This document shows positions 24,069-33,457 of a DNA stretch of 33,491 nt, one piece after another. Position 1 is the stretch's first letter, and each line of letters begins with the position of its first letter. The notes under the pieces are model-generated. The model worked only from the letters and a program-made list of their open reading frames with translations, did no database searches and had not been told where the DNA came from. The translations under genes and the position numbers were made by a program. Source of the stretch: an uncultured Lachnospiraceae bacterium (GTDB lineage Bacteria > Bacillota > Clostridia > Lachnospirales > Lachnospiraceae); NCBI GenBank assembly GCA_947626775.1, contig CANQTL010000034.1, positions 1-33,491 of the forward strand. Reading direction: 5' to 3'.

Positions 24069-24829
24069 GACACGTCGTCTAACAGTCCGTGCCAGGCATC
24101 CTCGTGTTCCACATAGTAGAGCGGACATTTCTTGCCGCCGGCATCGTAATGGCGCAGGATATCTTCCGGAGCCAGGCCGTATTCTCCGCAGAGCCATGCA
24201 AGCAGTTCCACGAGGGAACTGCGGGTGGACGGGGTAAACTCTCCGTCCTCGGACAGATAGCAGCACTCGATCGAGACGGAATCGTCGTTTCTGCCCTTCA
24301 CGGCATAGGCTTCCTCCTCCAGTGGGATGCACTGGATAATCTCCCCGTCGTAGCCGATGATATAATGCGCGCTGGCGGAGCGCTCGCCTGTCTCTGCGAG
24401 GTTGGCGAAGTAGCTGCGGTTCTGCTCTGCGGAGGTGCCGGGATTGGCTGTGTAGTGCACGAAGACATTTTTGACTTTCTTCAGTTTCCTGCCGGGGCGG
24501 GAGTAGCGGTTGACATCCAGAAGACTGACGGTTATGTCAGGCTTTTTGCAGGGATTTTCCGCCGCTTGTACTTCCGTGTCGCTTTCTGACCACACAGAAT
24601 TGACTTCTCTGTTCTTCACCCAGGAACGGACCCTTCTATAGACTAATCCGGTCAACACAAATACGCCTATAAGAAATAAGATAAATATGACAACCGCCAG
24701 ACCGCGATAAAACAGGGCGCGCCGTCTTCTTGCACGCCGCCGTTTAATTGACTGTGTTGGTCGCCCCGGATACTGTACGATCTTGGATGAAGCGTCGGGG
24801 CGCTGTCTCTTTCGTCTGTCCTGCTGCAT
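24035..24829 (-). CDS. Membrane-anchored N-acetylmuramoyl-L-alanine amidase (Amidase_2)
   Basis: The 264-residue protein has a strongly basic cytoplasmic N-terminus (SIKRRRARRRR), one membrane helix near residues 43-65, a spacer, and an extracellular Amidase_2/PGRP-like domain. The domain shows the zinc and substrate residues in VHYTANPG, SAHYIIG, SIECCY and RHYDAGGKKCP (His and Cys ligands). It cleaves the amide bond between MurNAc and the stem peptide of peptidoglycan, so it acts outside the membrane in wall remodelling. The ATG at 24829 follows a GGGGGA stretch, and the promoter is at 24865-24893. It overlaps the lyase gene tail to tail by 34 bases. Confidence 0.87.
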   Translation of the reverse strand: MQQDRRKRQRPDASSKIVQYPGRPTQSIKRRRARRRRALFYRGLAVVIFILFLIGVFVLTGLVYRRVRSWVKNREVNSVWSESDTEVQAAENPCKKPDITVSLLDVNRYSRPGRKLKKVKNVFVHYTANPGTSAEQNRSYFANLAETGERSASAHYIIGYDGEIIQCIPLEEEAYAVKGRNDDSVSIECCYLSEDGEFTPSTRSSLVELLAWLCGEYGLAPEDILRHYDAGGKKCPLYYVEHEDAWHGLLDDVSQSLEAAAASE

Positions 24830-24864
24830 GTTATCGTCCCCCGTATGAGTTTTCTTTGGTTGTG

Positions 24865-24893
24865 CCTATATATTAGACGGCAAACTTTAACAA
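24865..24893 (-). promoter_or_regulatory. Promoter of the amidase gene
   Basis: On the minus strand, -35 TTGTTA (24888-24893) and -10 TATAGG (24865-24870), each a 4/6 match, are 17 bases apart and 35 bases from the start codon. Confidence 0.4.
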
Positions 24894-25031
24894 AAGGTGT
24901 CGGGCAATCTTAATTTTTTGTTAAATTTCCGCCTGTGGTGTAAAGTTCGTTGTCATCTTTAAGTTGTGCCGATTCATTTGATATTCAATAGACCGCATTT
25001 GTAACCGGGTCGGCAGGAACACAAAACCGGC

Positions 25032-25060
25032 TTGTGAAAACGGGCGTTTTATGAGATACT
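25032..25060 (+). promoter_or_regulatory. Promoter of the glycoside phosphorylase operon
   Basis: -35 TTGTGA (25032-25037) and -10 GATACT (25055-25060), each a 4/6 match, are separated by 17 bases and lie just ahead of the small genes at 25081 and 25128. The rest of the 24894-25031 gap shows only AT-rich sequence with no gene. Confidence 0.4.
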
Positions 25061-25080
25061 ACAAGAACAGGGGGCATTTG

Positions 25081-25128
25081 GTGAAAAGCAGGCGTTGGTA
25101 CGGCGGGCTGCGCAGAGGAAAACGATGA
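25081..25128 (+). CDS. Possible 15-codon leader peptide
   Basis: A GTG codon six bases after AGGGGG opens a basic, Arg-rich 15-residue frame. Its TGA stop (25126-25128) overlaps the ATGATG start region of the next gene, which suggests translational coupling. It is short and may be chance. Confidence 0.22.
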   Translation: MKSRRWYGGLRRGKR

Positions 25129-25355
25129 TGTTCGGATTCGGCAGAGCAAAAAAGCAAAACGGGCGATCGACCGCATTCGACCCGACCCGCCAGAGGGCCG
25201 CGCTGCGGTGCAGCATATGCACGGGCGAGCAGGTGGCGGGCTTTCAGGATATCCGCACGGGACAGTTCGAGGAGGTTATGCTGATCCGCGGCGAGGCGGA
25301 TCTGCAGCGGTTCAAGTCCGAGTACGGCGTGCGGGAGATCGTGAAGATCTATTGA
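25128..25355 (+). CDS. Small CxxC protein of unknown function (75 aa)
   Basis: The protein is 75 residues with a basic, phenylalanine-containing start (MFGFGRAKKQ), a CSIC motif at its centre (LRCSICTGEQVAGF) and a compact acidic C-terminal half (EEVMLIRGEADLQRF). I recall similar small proteins in Lachnospiraceae annotated without a reliable function. With only one CxxC pair it could bind metal as a dimer or act in redox chemistry, but neither is shown. Two adjacent ATG codons are possible starts (25125, 25128); AGAGG favours the second by spacing. It precedes the phosphorylase genes by 54 bases. Confidence 0.6.
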   Translation: MFGFGRAKKQNGRSTAFDPTRQRAALRCSICTGEQVAGFQDIRTGQFEEVMLIRGEADLQRFKSEYGVREIVKIY

Positions 25356-25409
25356 GACTGTCGGACTTAATTGTATGCAGCGTAGACAACGAACGCAAGG
25401 AGGCGGCAC

Positions 25410-28121
25410 ATGCACACGGAAAAAGCAAAATCCTATGAATTTCTGGACGACAAGGGTACGTTCCGGCTGGAGCAGCCGGACAATGTGAGTTATCTGTATT
25501 TTCCCATCGCGGGCGAGCAGGGCCTGAAGGGAGCGGTCACGCCGAGACTGGGCGGCGACTTAAAGCGCGGGCAGAACGAGTTCGTCCTGCAGCCGGTCAG
25601 CGCGGAGGAGCTGCACAACAATAAATCTACGAGAAATTTCTGGTACAGGCTCAGGAACGGCGACTGCTATTCGGCCACGGGCGTTTCGGCGCAGGCGGAA
25701 GCCCTGCGGTTCACGGACAGACAGACGCAGAGCGTACTCACGGCGGGGCCGATGTGGCAGCAGATCGAGCGCCGGGAGGAAGCCTGCGGCGTGCTTGCGC
25801 GCGTGACTTCTTTTGTGCCTGCCTCCGGGGATGCCGTGGAGATCATGCATGTGGAACTGAAGAACGAGAACCGGGGATCGATCACGCTGACGCCCACGGC
25901 GGCGGTGCCGCTGTACGGCAGGAGCGCGGATAATCTGCGGGATCACAGGCATGTGACGTCTCTGCTGCACAGGGCGCAGACGATAGAAAAAGGGATTCTG
26001 GTCACGCCGACGCTGTCCTTCGATGAGCGCGGGCACCAGCGCAATCATATCACTTACTATGTGTGCGGTATGGAGCAGGACGGCTCGGCGCCGGCTGGGT
26101 TCCTGCCCGTGGTCGAAGACTATATCGGTGAGGGCGGCAGTTTCGAGCAGCCGGAGAGCGTCCTTGCAAATCTTCCCTATGACGCCGCCGGGAAGTGTTA
26201 CGACGGATATGAGATTGTGGGCGCGATGCGCTTTGCGGAGGCGACCCTGCAGCCGCAGGAGAGCAGGAGCTATACGGTATTCATCGGCCTGGCGGATGAG
26301 AGGGAGCAGATCAGCGCCATGCTCGCACGGTACGCGGACGACGCTGCGGTGCTTCGGGCGCTCGACGTTACGAAGCGGTACTGGACGGACAGAATCAATG
26401 TTTCCTGTCAGACGGCGGACGCCCGGTTTGACAATTTCATGTACTGGGTGAGTTTTCAGCCGATGCTGCGCAGAATCTATGGCTGTTCCTTCCTGCCCCA
26501 CCACGATTACGGCAAGGGAGGCCGGGGCTGGCGGGATCTGTGGCAGGACTGCCTGGCGCTGCTGATCATGGATCCCGGCAATGTCCGGCAGATGCTGATC
26601 GACAATTACGGCGGAGTGCGCATCGACGGCAGCAACGCGACGATCATCGGCAGCAGGCAGGGCGAGTTCATCGCTGACAGAAACAATATCACCAGAGTCT
26701 GGATGGATCACGGACTCTGGCCGCTCATGACAACCCGGCTGTACATCGACCAGACGGGGGATCTGTCGGTGCTCTTAAAAGAAAACACTTATTTTAAAGA
26801 TAAGCAGGAGGCGCGGGGCACGCGCGTCGACGAAGGCTGGGAACCTGACGGCGAACCCGTCCTGAAGACGGCGGACGGCGCGCGATACAGCGGGACGATT
26901 CTGGAGCATATGCTCGTGCAGAATCTGACGGTGTTTTATGAGGTGGGCGAGCACAACCATATGCGGCTGCGGGGTGCGGACTGGAACGACGCGCTGGACA
27001 TGGCGGCGGAGAGAGGCGAGAGTGTGGCGTTCACCGCGGCCTATGCGGATAATCTGGAGGTTCTTGCAGAGCTGATCGGGCTTTTGCGCGAGCGGGAGCA
27101 GATGGATGAAGTGGAGATCCTCGCGGAGATGGAACCGCTGTTTGCGACGGGCACGGCGCTGTATGAGAATATAGAAGAGAAAAAGGAACTTCTGGCAGGA
27201 TATTGTGAGAGCTGCTTTCACAGAGTTTCGGGCAGGAAGGTGCGCCTTGACAGCGGGAAGGCGCAGGAGAGCCTGCGGGAGAAGGCGGCGTGGATCAGAG
27301 AACACATCCGCAGGACGGAGTGGATCGACGGCGGAGACTGCGGCTGGTTCAACAGCTACTACGACAACAGCGGACGTCAGTGCGAGGGCGTGACGGCGGA
27401 CGGAGCGCGCATGATGCTCACGGGACAGGTGTTTGCCGTGATGTCCGGTACGGCTACCGATGAGCAGACGGCACAGATTGTCAAAGCCGCGGACAAATAC
27501 CTGTATGAACAGGAAATCGGCGGCTACCGGTTGAACACGGATTTCGGAGAGCTGAAAACGGATCTGGGCAGGATGTTCGGCTTCGCTTTCGGCCACAAGG
27601 AGAACGGAGCGGTATTTTCCCACATGACTACGATGTACGGCAACGCGCTGTACAGGCGGGGATTTGTGAAGGAGGGCTGGCGGGCGCTTAGGACGCTGTA
27701 CGAGCAGGCGGTGAACTTTGAGGTCAGCCGGATCTATCCGGGCATTCCGGAGTATTTCAACGACCGCGGCAGAGGTATGTACCACTATCTGACGGGTGCG
27801 GCCAGCTGGCTGATGCTGACGGTGATTACGGAAATGTTCGGCGTCCGGGGAGCCTGCGGCGATCTGGTGCTGGCGCCGCGCCTTCTGCGGGAGCAGTTTC
27901 GGGACGGCAGGGCAGGGCTGGCCCTGCGTTTCGGCGGGCGCAGCTGGCGCGTCGAGTACGTCAACGCGCAGAATAAGGAGTACGGCGCATACCGGCTGGA
28001 GAGCGCGTCTCTGGACGGAGAGGCGCTGGAGACGGAGGAGACGTGCGTGCGAATTCCGCTGGAGCGCATCGGCGCGCTGCGGGAAGACGCCGCGCATGAA
28101 GTCAGGGTGACGCTGGGATAG
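25410..28121 (+). CDS. GH94 disaccharide phosphorylase (cellobiose/laminaribiose phosphorylase-like)
   Basis: The 903-residue protein matches GH94 inverting phosphorylases. It has an N-terminal beta-sandwich (about 1-300), a linker, an alpha/alpha-barrel with GRGWRDLWQD and RGADWNDALD, and a C-terminal beta sheet. D527 (second Asp of DWND) aligns with the catalytic general acid. Such enzymes split a beta-linked disaccharide with phosphate to give sugar 1-phosphate and a free sugar in the cytosol, saving ATP. The stretch IADRNNITRVWMDHG is conserved in cellobiose and laminaribiose phosphorylases. I cannot tell the linkage specificity from sequence alone. There is no signal peptide. The ATG at 25410 follows AAGGAGG. 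It lies directly before a second, longer phosphorylase gene. Confidence 0.85.
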   Translation: MHTEKAKSYEFLDDKGTFRLEQPDNVSYLYFPIAGEQGLKGAVTPRLGGDLKRGQNEFVLQPVSAEELHNNKSTRNFWYRLRNGDCYSATGVSAQAEALRFTDRQTQSVLTAGPMWQQIERREEACGVLARVTSFVPASGDAVEIMHVELKNENRGSITLTPTAAVPLYGRSADNLRDHRHVTSLLHRAQTIEKGILVTPTLSFDERGHQRNHITYYVCGMEQDGSAPAGFLPVVEDYIGEGGSFEQPESVLANLPYDAAGKCYDGYEIVGAMRFAEATLQPQESRSYTVFIGLADEREQISAMLARYADDAAVLRALDVTKRYWTDRINVSCQTADARFDNFMYWVSFQPMLRRIYGCSFLPHHDYGKGGRGWRDLWQDCLALLIMDPGNVRQMLIDNYGGVRIDGSNATIIGSRQGEFIADRNNITRVWMDHGLWPLMTTRLYIDQTGDLSVLLKENTYFKDKQEARGTRVDEGWEPDGEPVLKTADGARYSGTILEHMLVQNLTVFYEVGEHNHMRLRGADWNDALDMAAERGESVAFTAAYADNLEVLAELIGLLREREQMDEVEILAEMEPLFATGTALYENIEEKKELLAGYCESCFHRVSGRKVRLDSGKAQESLREKAAWIREHIRRTEWIDGGDCGWFNSYYDNSGRQCEGVTADGARMMLTGQVFAVMSGTATDEQTAQIVKAADKYLYEQEIGGYRLNTDFGELKTDLGRMFGFAFGHKENGAVFSHMTTMYGNALYRRGFVKEGWRALRTLYEQAVNFEVSRIYPGIPEYFNDRGRGMYHYLTGAASWLMLTVITEMFGVRGACGDLVLAPRLLREQFRDGRAGLALRFGGRSWRVEYVNAQNKEYGAYRLESASLDGEALETEETCVRIPLERIGALREDAAHEVRVTLG

Positions 28122-28192
28122 AGAGAAGACGGCGCGCCCGATAGGACGCGGAGAATTTGCGGAAACGGATTTATCAAAAAGTGGAGGTTGGC

Positions 28193-31100
28193 ATGGGAGA
28201 GAAAGAGACAGTGTACCGTCTGGAGGATTATGGCAGGAAATCGGCGTTCGCCAGTTTTCTGCCGGGAATCAGCGGAGTGCGGGGCATTCCGATCTGGTGC
28301 TATTATGTAAACCGTGGGCAGTGCGTTTCCTGCTTCGGCGTGGAGAACAAAGATCACGCGATCATGGAGTTTTCCGCGGCGCATCAGGCGTATCAGACTG
28401 TGAAAAAGACGGGATTCCGAACATTCATCAAGAAGGACGGCAGGGTGTTTGAACCCTTCCGGGACGAGGAGATTCCGCACAGCATGGAGATTTCGATGAA
28501 CGGGCTGGCTATCGAGGAGGACAACGGGGTCGAGGGGATCCGCACGTCTGTCGATTACTATACGCTGCCGGAGGAGAAGATCGGCGCGCTGGTGCGCAGA
28601 GTGCGCGTCACGAATACGAGAGAAGAGCCGGTCAGCCTTGAGATTCTGGACGGGATGCCGGCCTGCATTCCCTACGGAATCGATCAGTGGAGCATCAAGA
28701 TGATGGGGCAGACCATGAAGGCCTGGATGCAGGTGGAGGATGTGGACGGACATCCCTTTATGCGCGTGAGGGCGAGCACGGTGGACTCCGCCGCCGTGAC
28801 GGAGGTCACGGGAGGCAATTTTTCCATCGGTGTGCTGGAGGACGGTACGGCGCTGTACGCCGTCACCGATCCGGAAGTGGTATTTTCCTACGACTTATCG
28901 CTGGAGCGTCCCGTGGGCTTTATGGAACACGGACTGCGGGAACTGGAGCAGATGACGCAGGTGCGCCAGAACGTCTTCCCATGCAGTTTCTATGGGACGG
29001 AGGCGTCCCTGCAGGCGGGAGAGAGCGTGACGATCTGCGAACTGATCGGTCAGGTGGAGAGGAAAGAGCTGTTGTCTGTCTTTGCGGGCAGAAAGCTCGA
29101 CGCCGCCTATTTTGAGCAGAAGAAAGCGCGCGCCGACGAACTGGTGCATGACCTGTGCCGTCATATCCGCACCAGGACGGCCAATCGGGATTTCGACGCC
29201 TACTGCGAGTACACCTACATGGACAATGTGCTGCGGGGCGGCTATCCGATCAGGCTGCCGGGGGACAAGGTTTTCTATGTCTATTCCAGAAAACACGGTG
29301 ATCTGGAACGGGATTACAACTATTTCAGCATGCTGCCGGAATTCTATTCCCAGGGCAACGGCAATTTCCGCGACGTGAACCAGAACCGCCGCTGCGACGT
29401 CTTTTTCGCGCCCTTTACGGACCGGGAGAATCTCAGGACGTTCTACAGTCTGATCCAGCCCGACGGCTACAATCCGCTCGGGGTAGAGAAGGTTACCTAC
29501 CGCCTGGAGGAAGAGAAAGCGGACGCCATCCTGGCTGGGGAAGGCGCGGAGACGAGAGAGCGTCTGCGCAGGGAGCTGACGAAACCTTTCACGCCGGGTG
29601 AACTCTACAGGAAGCTGGACGTGGCCGACAGGAAAGAGGAGGAGACGGAGCGGCTGTTTGCACAGATCATGGAGGCCGCCGGGGGCGTTGTGAACGGCAG
29701 ATTCGGCGAGGGTTACTGGTCGGATCACTGGACCTACAATCTGGATCTTCTGGAGAGTTACCTTGCCGTCTATCCGGAGAAAGAGGAGGAGCTGCTCTAC
29801 GAGAAGGCCTACAGCTATTACAGGCCGCAGGCGAAGGTGAAGAAGCGGGCGGCGCGCTGCGTGAAGACCGGCAAGGGGATCCGCCAGTACGGGGCCATCG
29901 AGGAACTCGATGTGCCGGACGGCAGCCTGCTTTGCAGCGCACAGGGGGACGTCGTCTATGTCACGCTGATGGAGAAACTTCTGCTTCTGTCCGTCACAAA
30001 ATTCGCTGCGCTGGACGCTTACGGCATGGGCGTGGAAATGGAGGGCGGCAAACCCGGCTGGTATGACGCGCTGAACGGATTGCCGGGGCTTTTCGGCTCC
30101 TCCATGGCGGAGAGCTGCGAGCTGGCCCGGAATCTGGAGTATACAATACGCGCCCTGAAGAAGTATCCGGGTAAGGTGGAGGTGCTCGCGGAACTGGCCG
30201 GCTTTATCAGGGAAGCCGCGCAGATCACTGCGCAGGAGAAGAAGGCGCTGATGACGCAGCAGAAGGTTCTGCCTTTCTGGAACAGGATCAACGACGCCAA
30301 GGAGGCGTACAGAGAGCGGATCTATGCGGGTGTAAGCGGCGAGACGGCTGTCTTTTCGTCCGGGGAACTTGCCGGTATACTGGAAGAGTGGCACGGGATT
30401 GTGCTGCGCGGTATTGAGAAGGCGTGCGCCATGAGCGGAGGCATCTGCCCCACTTATTTCAGCTATGAAGTGACGGAGTATGAGGAGCGTGAGGACGGTG
30501 TCATGCCGCTCGACTTCGAGGTGCGTGAGATTCCGCTTTTCTTGGAAGGACCCGTGCGGTATCTGAAGCTGGATCAGTCTATGTCGAAGAAGCGCAGGCT
30601 GTATGAACAGGTCAAAGGGAGCGATCTCTATGACGCCAAACTGTCCATGTACAAGGTCAACGCCTCCCTGGAGCAGGCTTCTTATGAGCTGGGGCGCGCC
30701 AGGGCGTTCACGCCAGGCTGGCTGGAAAACGAATCGATCTGGCTGCACATGGAGTACAAGTATCTTCTGGAACTGCTGAAATCCGAGATGTATCGGGAAT
30801 TTTTTGAAGATTTTCACAGGGCGGCGGTTCCGTTCCTCGACAGGGAGGTATACGGGAGAAGCATCTATGAGAATTCCTCCTTTATCGCCAGCAGCAGGAA
30901 CCCGAACGAAAAGCTGCACGGCAAGGGTTTCGTGGCTCGGCTGAGCGGTTCTACGGTGGAATTCCTGAACATGTGGATTTTTATGATGTTCGGCAGGCAG
31001 CCTTTCCAGGTGCGGGAGGGCGGTCTGGCCCTGCGGCTCGAGCCGGCGCTGCCCGCCTATCTGCTGGAGGAAGAAGGCACGGTGGAGGCGGTGCTTCTGG

Positions 31101-31291
31101 GCGGGACGGCCGTTGTGTATCATATGGGCGAAAAGAAAGATTATATTCCCGGAGAATACTGCGTTGCGGAGTACAGGCTGCAGTACCGCGGCGGCAGGGA
31201 GACGGTCGTGAGCGGGGCGGAGGTCACGGGACAGGCAGCGCTGGATGTGCGGGACGGTGCCGTAGAGCGGATCGACGTGAAGCTCGTCTGA
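28193..31291 (+). CDS. Large GH94-like phosphorylase, candidate 1,2-beta-oligoglucan phosphorylase
   Basis: This 1032-residue protein has the domain order of GH94-like phosphorylases but is longer. There is an N-terminal beta-sandwich with [20 protein letters not shown], a barrel with [20 protein letters not shown], and [13 protein letters not shown], where D625 aligns with the GH94 general acid. The length and these segments resemble the 1,2-beta-oligoglucan phosphorylases known from Listeria and Lachnoclostridium. That specificity is an informed guess; GH149/GH161-type beta-1,3-glucan phosphorylases are the alternative. There is no signal peptide, so it acts in the cytosol on imported oligosaccharides. 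The ATG at 28193 follows GGAGG; a TTG at 28157 has none. It pairs with the disaccharide phosphorylase upstream, which could finish the degradation. Confidence 0.75.
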   Translation: MGEKETVYRLEDYGRKSAFASFLPGISGVRGIPIWCYYVNRGQCVSCFGVENKDHAIMEFSAAHQAYQTVKKTGFRTFIKKDGRVFEPFRDEEIPHSMEISMNGLAIEEDNGVEGIRTSVDYYTLPEEKIGALVRRVRVTNTREEPVSLEILDGMPACIPYGIDQWSIKMMGQTMKAWMQVEDVDGHPFMRVRASTVDSAAVTEVTGGNFSIGVLEDGTALYAVTDPEVVFSYDLSLERPVGFMEHGLRELEQMTQVRQNVFPCSFYGTEASLQAGESVTICELIGQVERKELLSVFAGRKLDAAYFEQKKARADELVHDLCRHIRTRTANRDFDAYCEYTYMDNVLRGGYPIRLPGDKVFYVYSRKHGDLERDYNYFSMLPEFYSQGNGNFRDVNQNRRCDVFFAPFTDRENLRTFYSLIQPDGYNPLGVEKVTYRLEEEKADAILAGEGAETRERLRRELTKPFTPGELYRKLDVADRKEEETERLFAQIMEAAGGVVNGRFGEGYWSDHWTYNLDLLESYLAVYPEKEEELLYEKAYSYYRPQAKVKKRAARCVKTGKGIRQYGAIEELDVPDGSLLCSAQGDVVYVTLMEKLLLLSVTKFAALDAYGMGVEMEGGKPGWYDALNGLPGLFGSSMAESCELARNLEYTIRALKKYPGKVEVLAELAGFIREAAQITAQEKKALMTQQKVLPFWNRINDAKEAYRERIYAGVSGETAVFSSGELAGILEEWHGIVLRGIEKACAMSGGICPTYFSYEVTEYEEREDGVMPLDFEVREIPLFLEGPVRYLKLDQSMSKKRRLYEQVKGSDLYDAKLSMYKVNASLEQASYELGRARAFTPGWLENESIWLHMEYKYLLELLKSEMYREFFEDFHRAAVPFLDREVYGRSIYENSSFIASSRNPNEKLHGKGFVARLSGSTVEFLNMWIFMMFGRQPFQVREGGLALRLEPALPAYLLEEEGTVEAVLLGGTAVVYHMGEKKDYIPGEYCVAEYRLQYRGGRETVVSGAEVTGQAALDVRDGAVERIDVKLV

Positions 31292-31324
31292 GACAGGGCG
31301 TGCTTCCGGCAAAGTAAGAGTGTG

Positions 31325-31945
31325 ATGAGCGAGAGTATTCTGCGGCGATGGCATTGCCGTATCACAGGAAGAAAAAGACGAATAGCCGAACAGGCGGGCA
31401 GCGCGCCGTACGCTGCGGCGGGAAAGCCGCGGAACGAAGAAGCGGCGGCCCGAAAGACACAGAGCGGGGGGACCGCAAAGGAGCGTTTCCGCGCGCTTGA
31501 CAGACGCGCTTTCGACGGCGTGGTCGAGGAAAGTCTGCGGGGCGGACGAGCCGGCGGCTGTCTGCTCCTGTGCGACGTGGACCGGTGCAGGGAGATCAAC
31601 TCGATCTATGGCAGGGAGACCGGGGACGCCGTGCTTGCGTATGCGGGAGAGGTGCTTCGCGACGTGTTCGGGGAACATATCTGCGCCGGCAGTTTCGGAG
31701 GGGGCAAGTACGCTCTGTGGCTGCCGACGGTGTCTGCGGAACGCGTGGGCGGGATCCGCAGAGGGATTGGGATTGTCAACGACAGACTCCTGCATCCGGC
31801 AGGCGAGCTGCCGCCGGTGACGATCAGCGCAGGCGCGGCGTTCGGCAGAGCGGACGATGACGGCGGGAGCATCAGCAGAAGAGCGTACCAGGCGCTCCGG
31901 CTGGTCAAGGACAACGGAAACTGCGGTTTTGAGGCGGCGATGTAG
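31325..31945 (+). CDS. Degenerate GGDEF-domain protein
   Basis: The 206-residue protein has a basic, low-complexity N-terminus (1-65) followed by a GGDEF-like domain. LLCDVDRCREINSIYGRETGDAVL matches the metal and nucleotide-binding start. The active loop that should read GG(D/E)EF reads GGGKY, so cyclic-di-GMP synthesis is not expected. It has no membrane helix and no other sensory domain. It may bind a nucleotide or serve as a regulator. The start at ATG 31325 (or GTG 31322) has only a weak ribosome-binding site (GTAAGAG). A G6 run at 31466-31471 is shorter than the contingency tracts upstream. It sits 33 bases after the large phosphorylase gene and 35 before the PurF-like gene. Confidence 0.7.
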   Translation: MSESILRRWHCRITGRKRRIAEQAGSAPYAAAGKPRNEEAAARKTQSGGTAKERFRALDRRAFDGVVEESLRGGRAGGCLLLCDVDRCREINSIYGRETGDAVLAYAGEVLRDVFGEHICAGSFGGGKYALWLPTVSAERVGGIRRGIGIVNDRLLHPAGELPPVTISAGAAFGRADDDGGSISRRAYQALRLVKDNGNCGFEAAM

Positions 31946-31980
31946 CCTGTCGCGCGAAAGGATAATACGGAGGGACATCT

Positions 31981-33387
31981 ATGGGCGGTTTTTTTGGAGT
32001 GGCATCAAAGGGCGATTGTGTGTTTGATCTTTTTTTCGGAACGGATTATCATTCCCATCTTGGGACGCGCCGCGCGGGCATGGCGGTTTACAGCGAAGAA
32101 CAGGGGTTTGACCGGGCGATCCACAATATCGAGAACGCTCCTTTTCGGACCAAATTTGACAAGGACGCGAACACCATGCACGGCAGTCTCGGCATCGGCT
32201 GCATCTCCGACTATGAGCCGCAGCCTCTGATTGTCCGTTCGCACCACGGCACCTACGCGATCACGACGGTGGGAAGGATCAACAACAAGGACGGGATCGT
32301 GGAGGAGCTTTTCCACAGCGGCCACGGCCATTTCCTGGAGATGAGCGGCGGGGACATCAACGCCACGGAGCTGGTGGCGGCGGTCATCAACCAGCGCGAT
32401 AACCTGATCGAGGGGATCCGGTATGCGCAGGAACTGATCGACGGTTCCATGACGATGCTCATCATGACGCCTAAGGGAATCTATGCGGCGAGGGACAGAT
32501 ACGGGCGCACGCCCGTGACGGTCGGGAAGAAGGAGGATGCTTACTGTGTTTCTTTCGAGAGCTTTGCCTATCTGAACCTGGGATATCAGCCGGTGCGGGA
32601 ACTGGGGCCCGGGGAGATCGCGGTCGTCACGCCCGAGGCGGTGCAGTCCCTGGCTGAGCCGGGCAGGGAGATGAAGATCTGTACGTTCCTGTGGATTTAC
32701 TACGGCTATCCGTCGTCCTCCTACGAGGGAATCAGCGTGGAACAGATGCGTTACAACTGCGGCGCGATGCTGGCTAAGCGGGACGACGTGCGCCCTGACA
32801 TTGTGGCGGGGGTTCCCGATTCGGGGACGGCGCACGCCATCGGCTATGCCAACGAGTCGGGGATTCCCTTCTCAAGACCTTTTATCAAGTATACGCCCAC
32901 GTGGCCGAGGTCGTTTATGCCGACGATGCAGAGCCAGCGGAACCTGATCGCCAGGATGAAGCTGCTTCCGGTGCATGATCTGATCAAGGACAGGAGCCTG
33001 CTGCTCATAGACGATTCCATCGTGCGCGGCACACAGCTCAGGGAGACGACGGAGTTTCTCTACCAGAGCGGGGCCAGAGAGGTACATATCAGACCGGCCT
33101 GTCCGCCGTTGCTGTTCGGTTGCAAGTACCTGAATTTCTCTCGCTCCACCTCGGAGATGGAGCTGATCGCTAGGCGCGTGATCCGGGAGATGGAGGAGGA
33201 CAACAAGTATCCGAATCTGCATGTCTATGCGGATCCTGACAGTACGGAGTATCGGGAAATGCTGGAAAAGATAAGGGAGAAGCTGAATTTCACGTCCCTT
33301 CGCTATCACCGTCTGGACGATATGATCGCGTCCGTCGGCATCGACAGGTGCAGGCTGTGTACCTACTGCTGGGACGGCTGTGAGTAG
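31981..33387 (+). CDS. PurF-like protein with inactive glutaminase domain
   Basis: This 468-residue protein follows the amidophosphoribosyltransferase layout: an N-terminal Ntn glutaminase-type domain and a C-terminal PRTase domain with the PRPP loop LLIDDSIVRGTQ (341-352). Cysteines C234, C381, C457 and C460 align with the four Fe-S ligands of Bacillus subtilis PurF. The N-terminus reads MGGFFGV where active enzymes expose CGVFGI after processing, so the nucleophile Cys is Gly, and no propeptide is present. The RYST-type glutamine-binding and HNG motifs are also lost. It therefore cannot use glutamine. It may use free ammonia, or act as a regulator or on a different acceptor. The ATG at 31981 follows GGAGGG. 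It is the last gene before the terminator. Confidence 0.83.
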   Translation: MGGFFGVASKGDCVFDLFFGTDYHSHLGTRRAGMAVYSEEQGFDRAIHNIENAPFRTKFDKDANTMHGSLGIGCISDYEPQPLIVRSHHGTYAITTVGRINNKDGIVEELFHSGHGHFLEMSGGDINATELVAAVINQRDNLIEGIRYAQELIDGSMTMLIMTPKGIYAARDRYGRTPVTVGKKEDAYCVSFESFAYLNLGYQPVRELGPGEIAVVTPEAVQSLAEPGREMKICTFLWIYYGYPSSSYEGISVEQMRYNCGAMLAKRDDVRPDIVAGVPDSGTAHAIGYANESGIPFSRPFIKYTPTWPRSFMPTMQSQRNLIARMKLLPVHDLIKDRSLLLIDDSIVRGTQLRETTEFLYQSGAREVHIRPACPPLLFGCKYLNFSRSTSEMELIARRVIREMEEDNKYPNLHVYADPDSTEYREMLEKIREKLNFTSLRYHRLDDMIASVGIDRCRLCTYCWDGCE

Positions 33388-33393
33388 ACAAAA

Positions 33394-33416
33394 AGAGATG
33401 GCCTCGGGCCATCTCT
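33394..33416 (+). other. Strong hairpin after the PurF-like gene
   Basis: AGAGATGGCC-TCG-GGCCATCTCT is a perfect 10-bp stem with a 3-base loop, without a T-tract. It lies 7 bases after the stop codon and probably blocks 3-prime decay or assists the terminator downstream. Confidence 0.6.
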
Positions 33417-33432
33417 CAGACTGTCGACAAAG

Positions 33433-33457
33433 TCCCGCACATCTGTGCGGGATTTTT
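33433..33457 (+). terminator. Rho-independent terminator of the phosphorylase/PurF-like operon
   Basis: TCCCGCACA-TC-TGTGCGGGA followed directly by TTTTT is a classical intrinsic terminator. Bases 33458-33491 hold nothing that I can recognise. Confidence 0.88.

Noticed and set aside
31466..31471. G6 run in the degenerate GGDEF gene as a fourth contingency tract
   Set aside because: It is shorter than the other three, the gene is in frame, and runs of six are not unusual at this GC content.
28895..31978. Very long open frame (1027 codons) on the minus strand opposite the large phosphorylase
   Set aside because: It lies antisense to a well-supported GH94-like gene, has no recognisable domain, and reads as the Arg/His/Pro-rich shadow expected from GC-rich codons.
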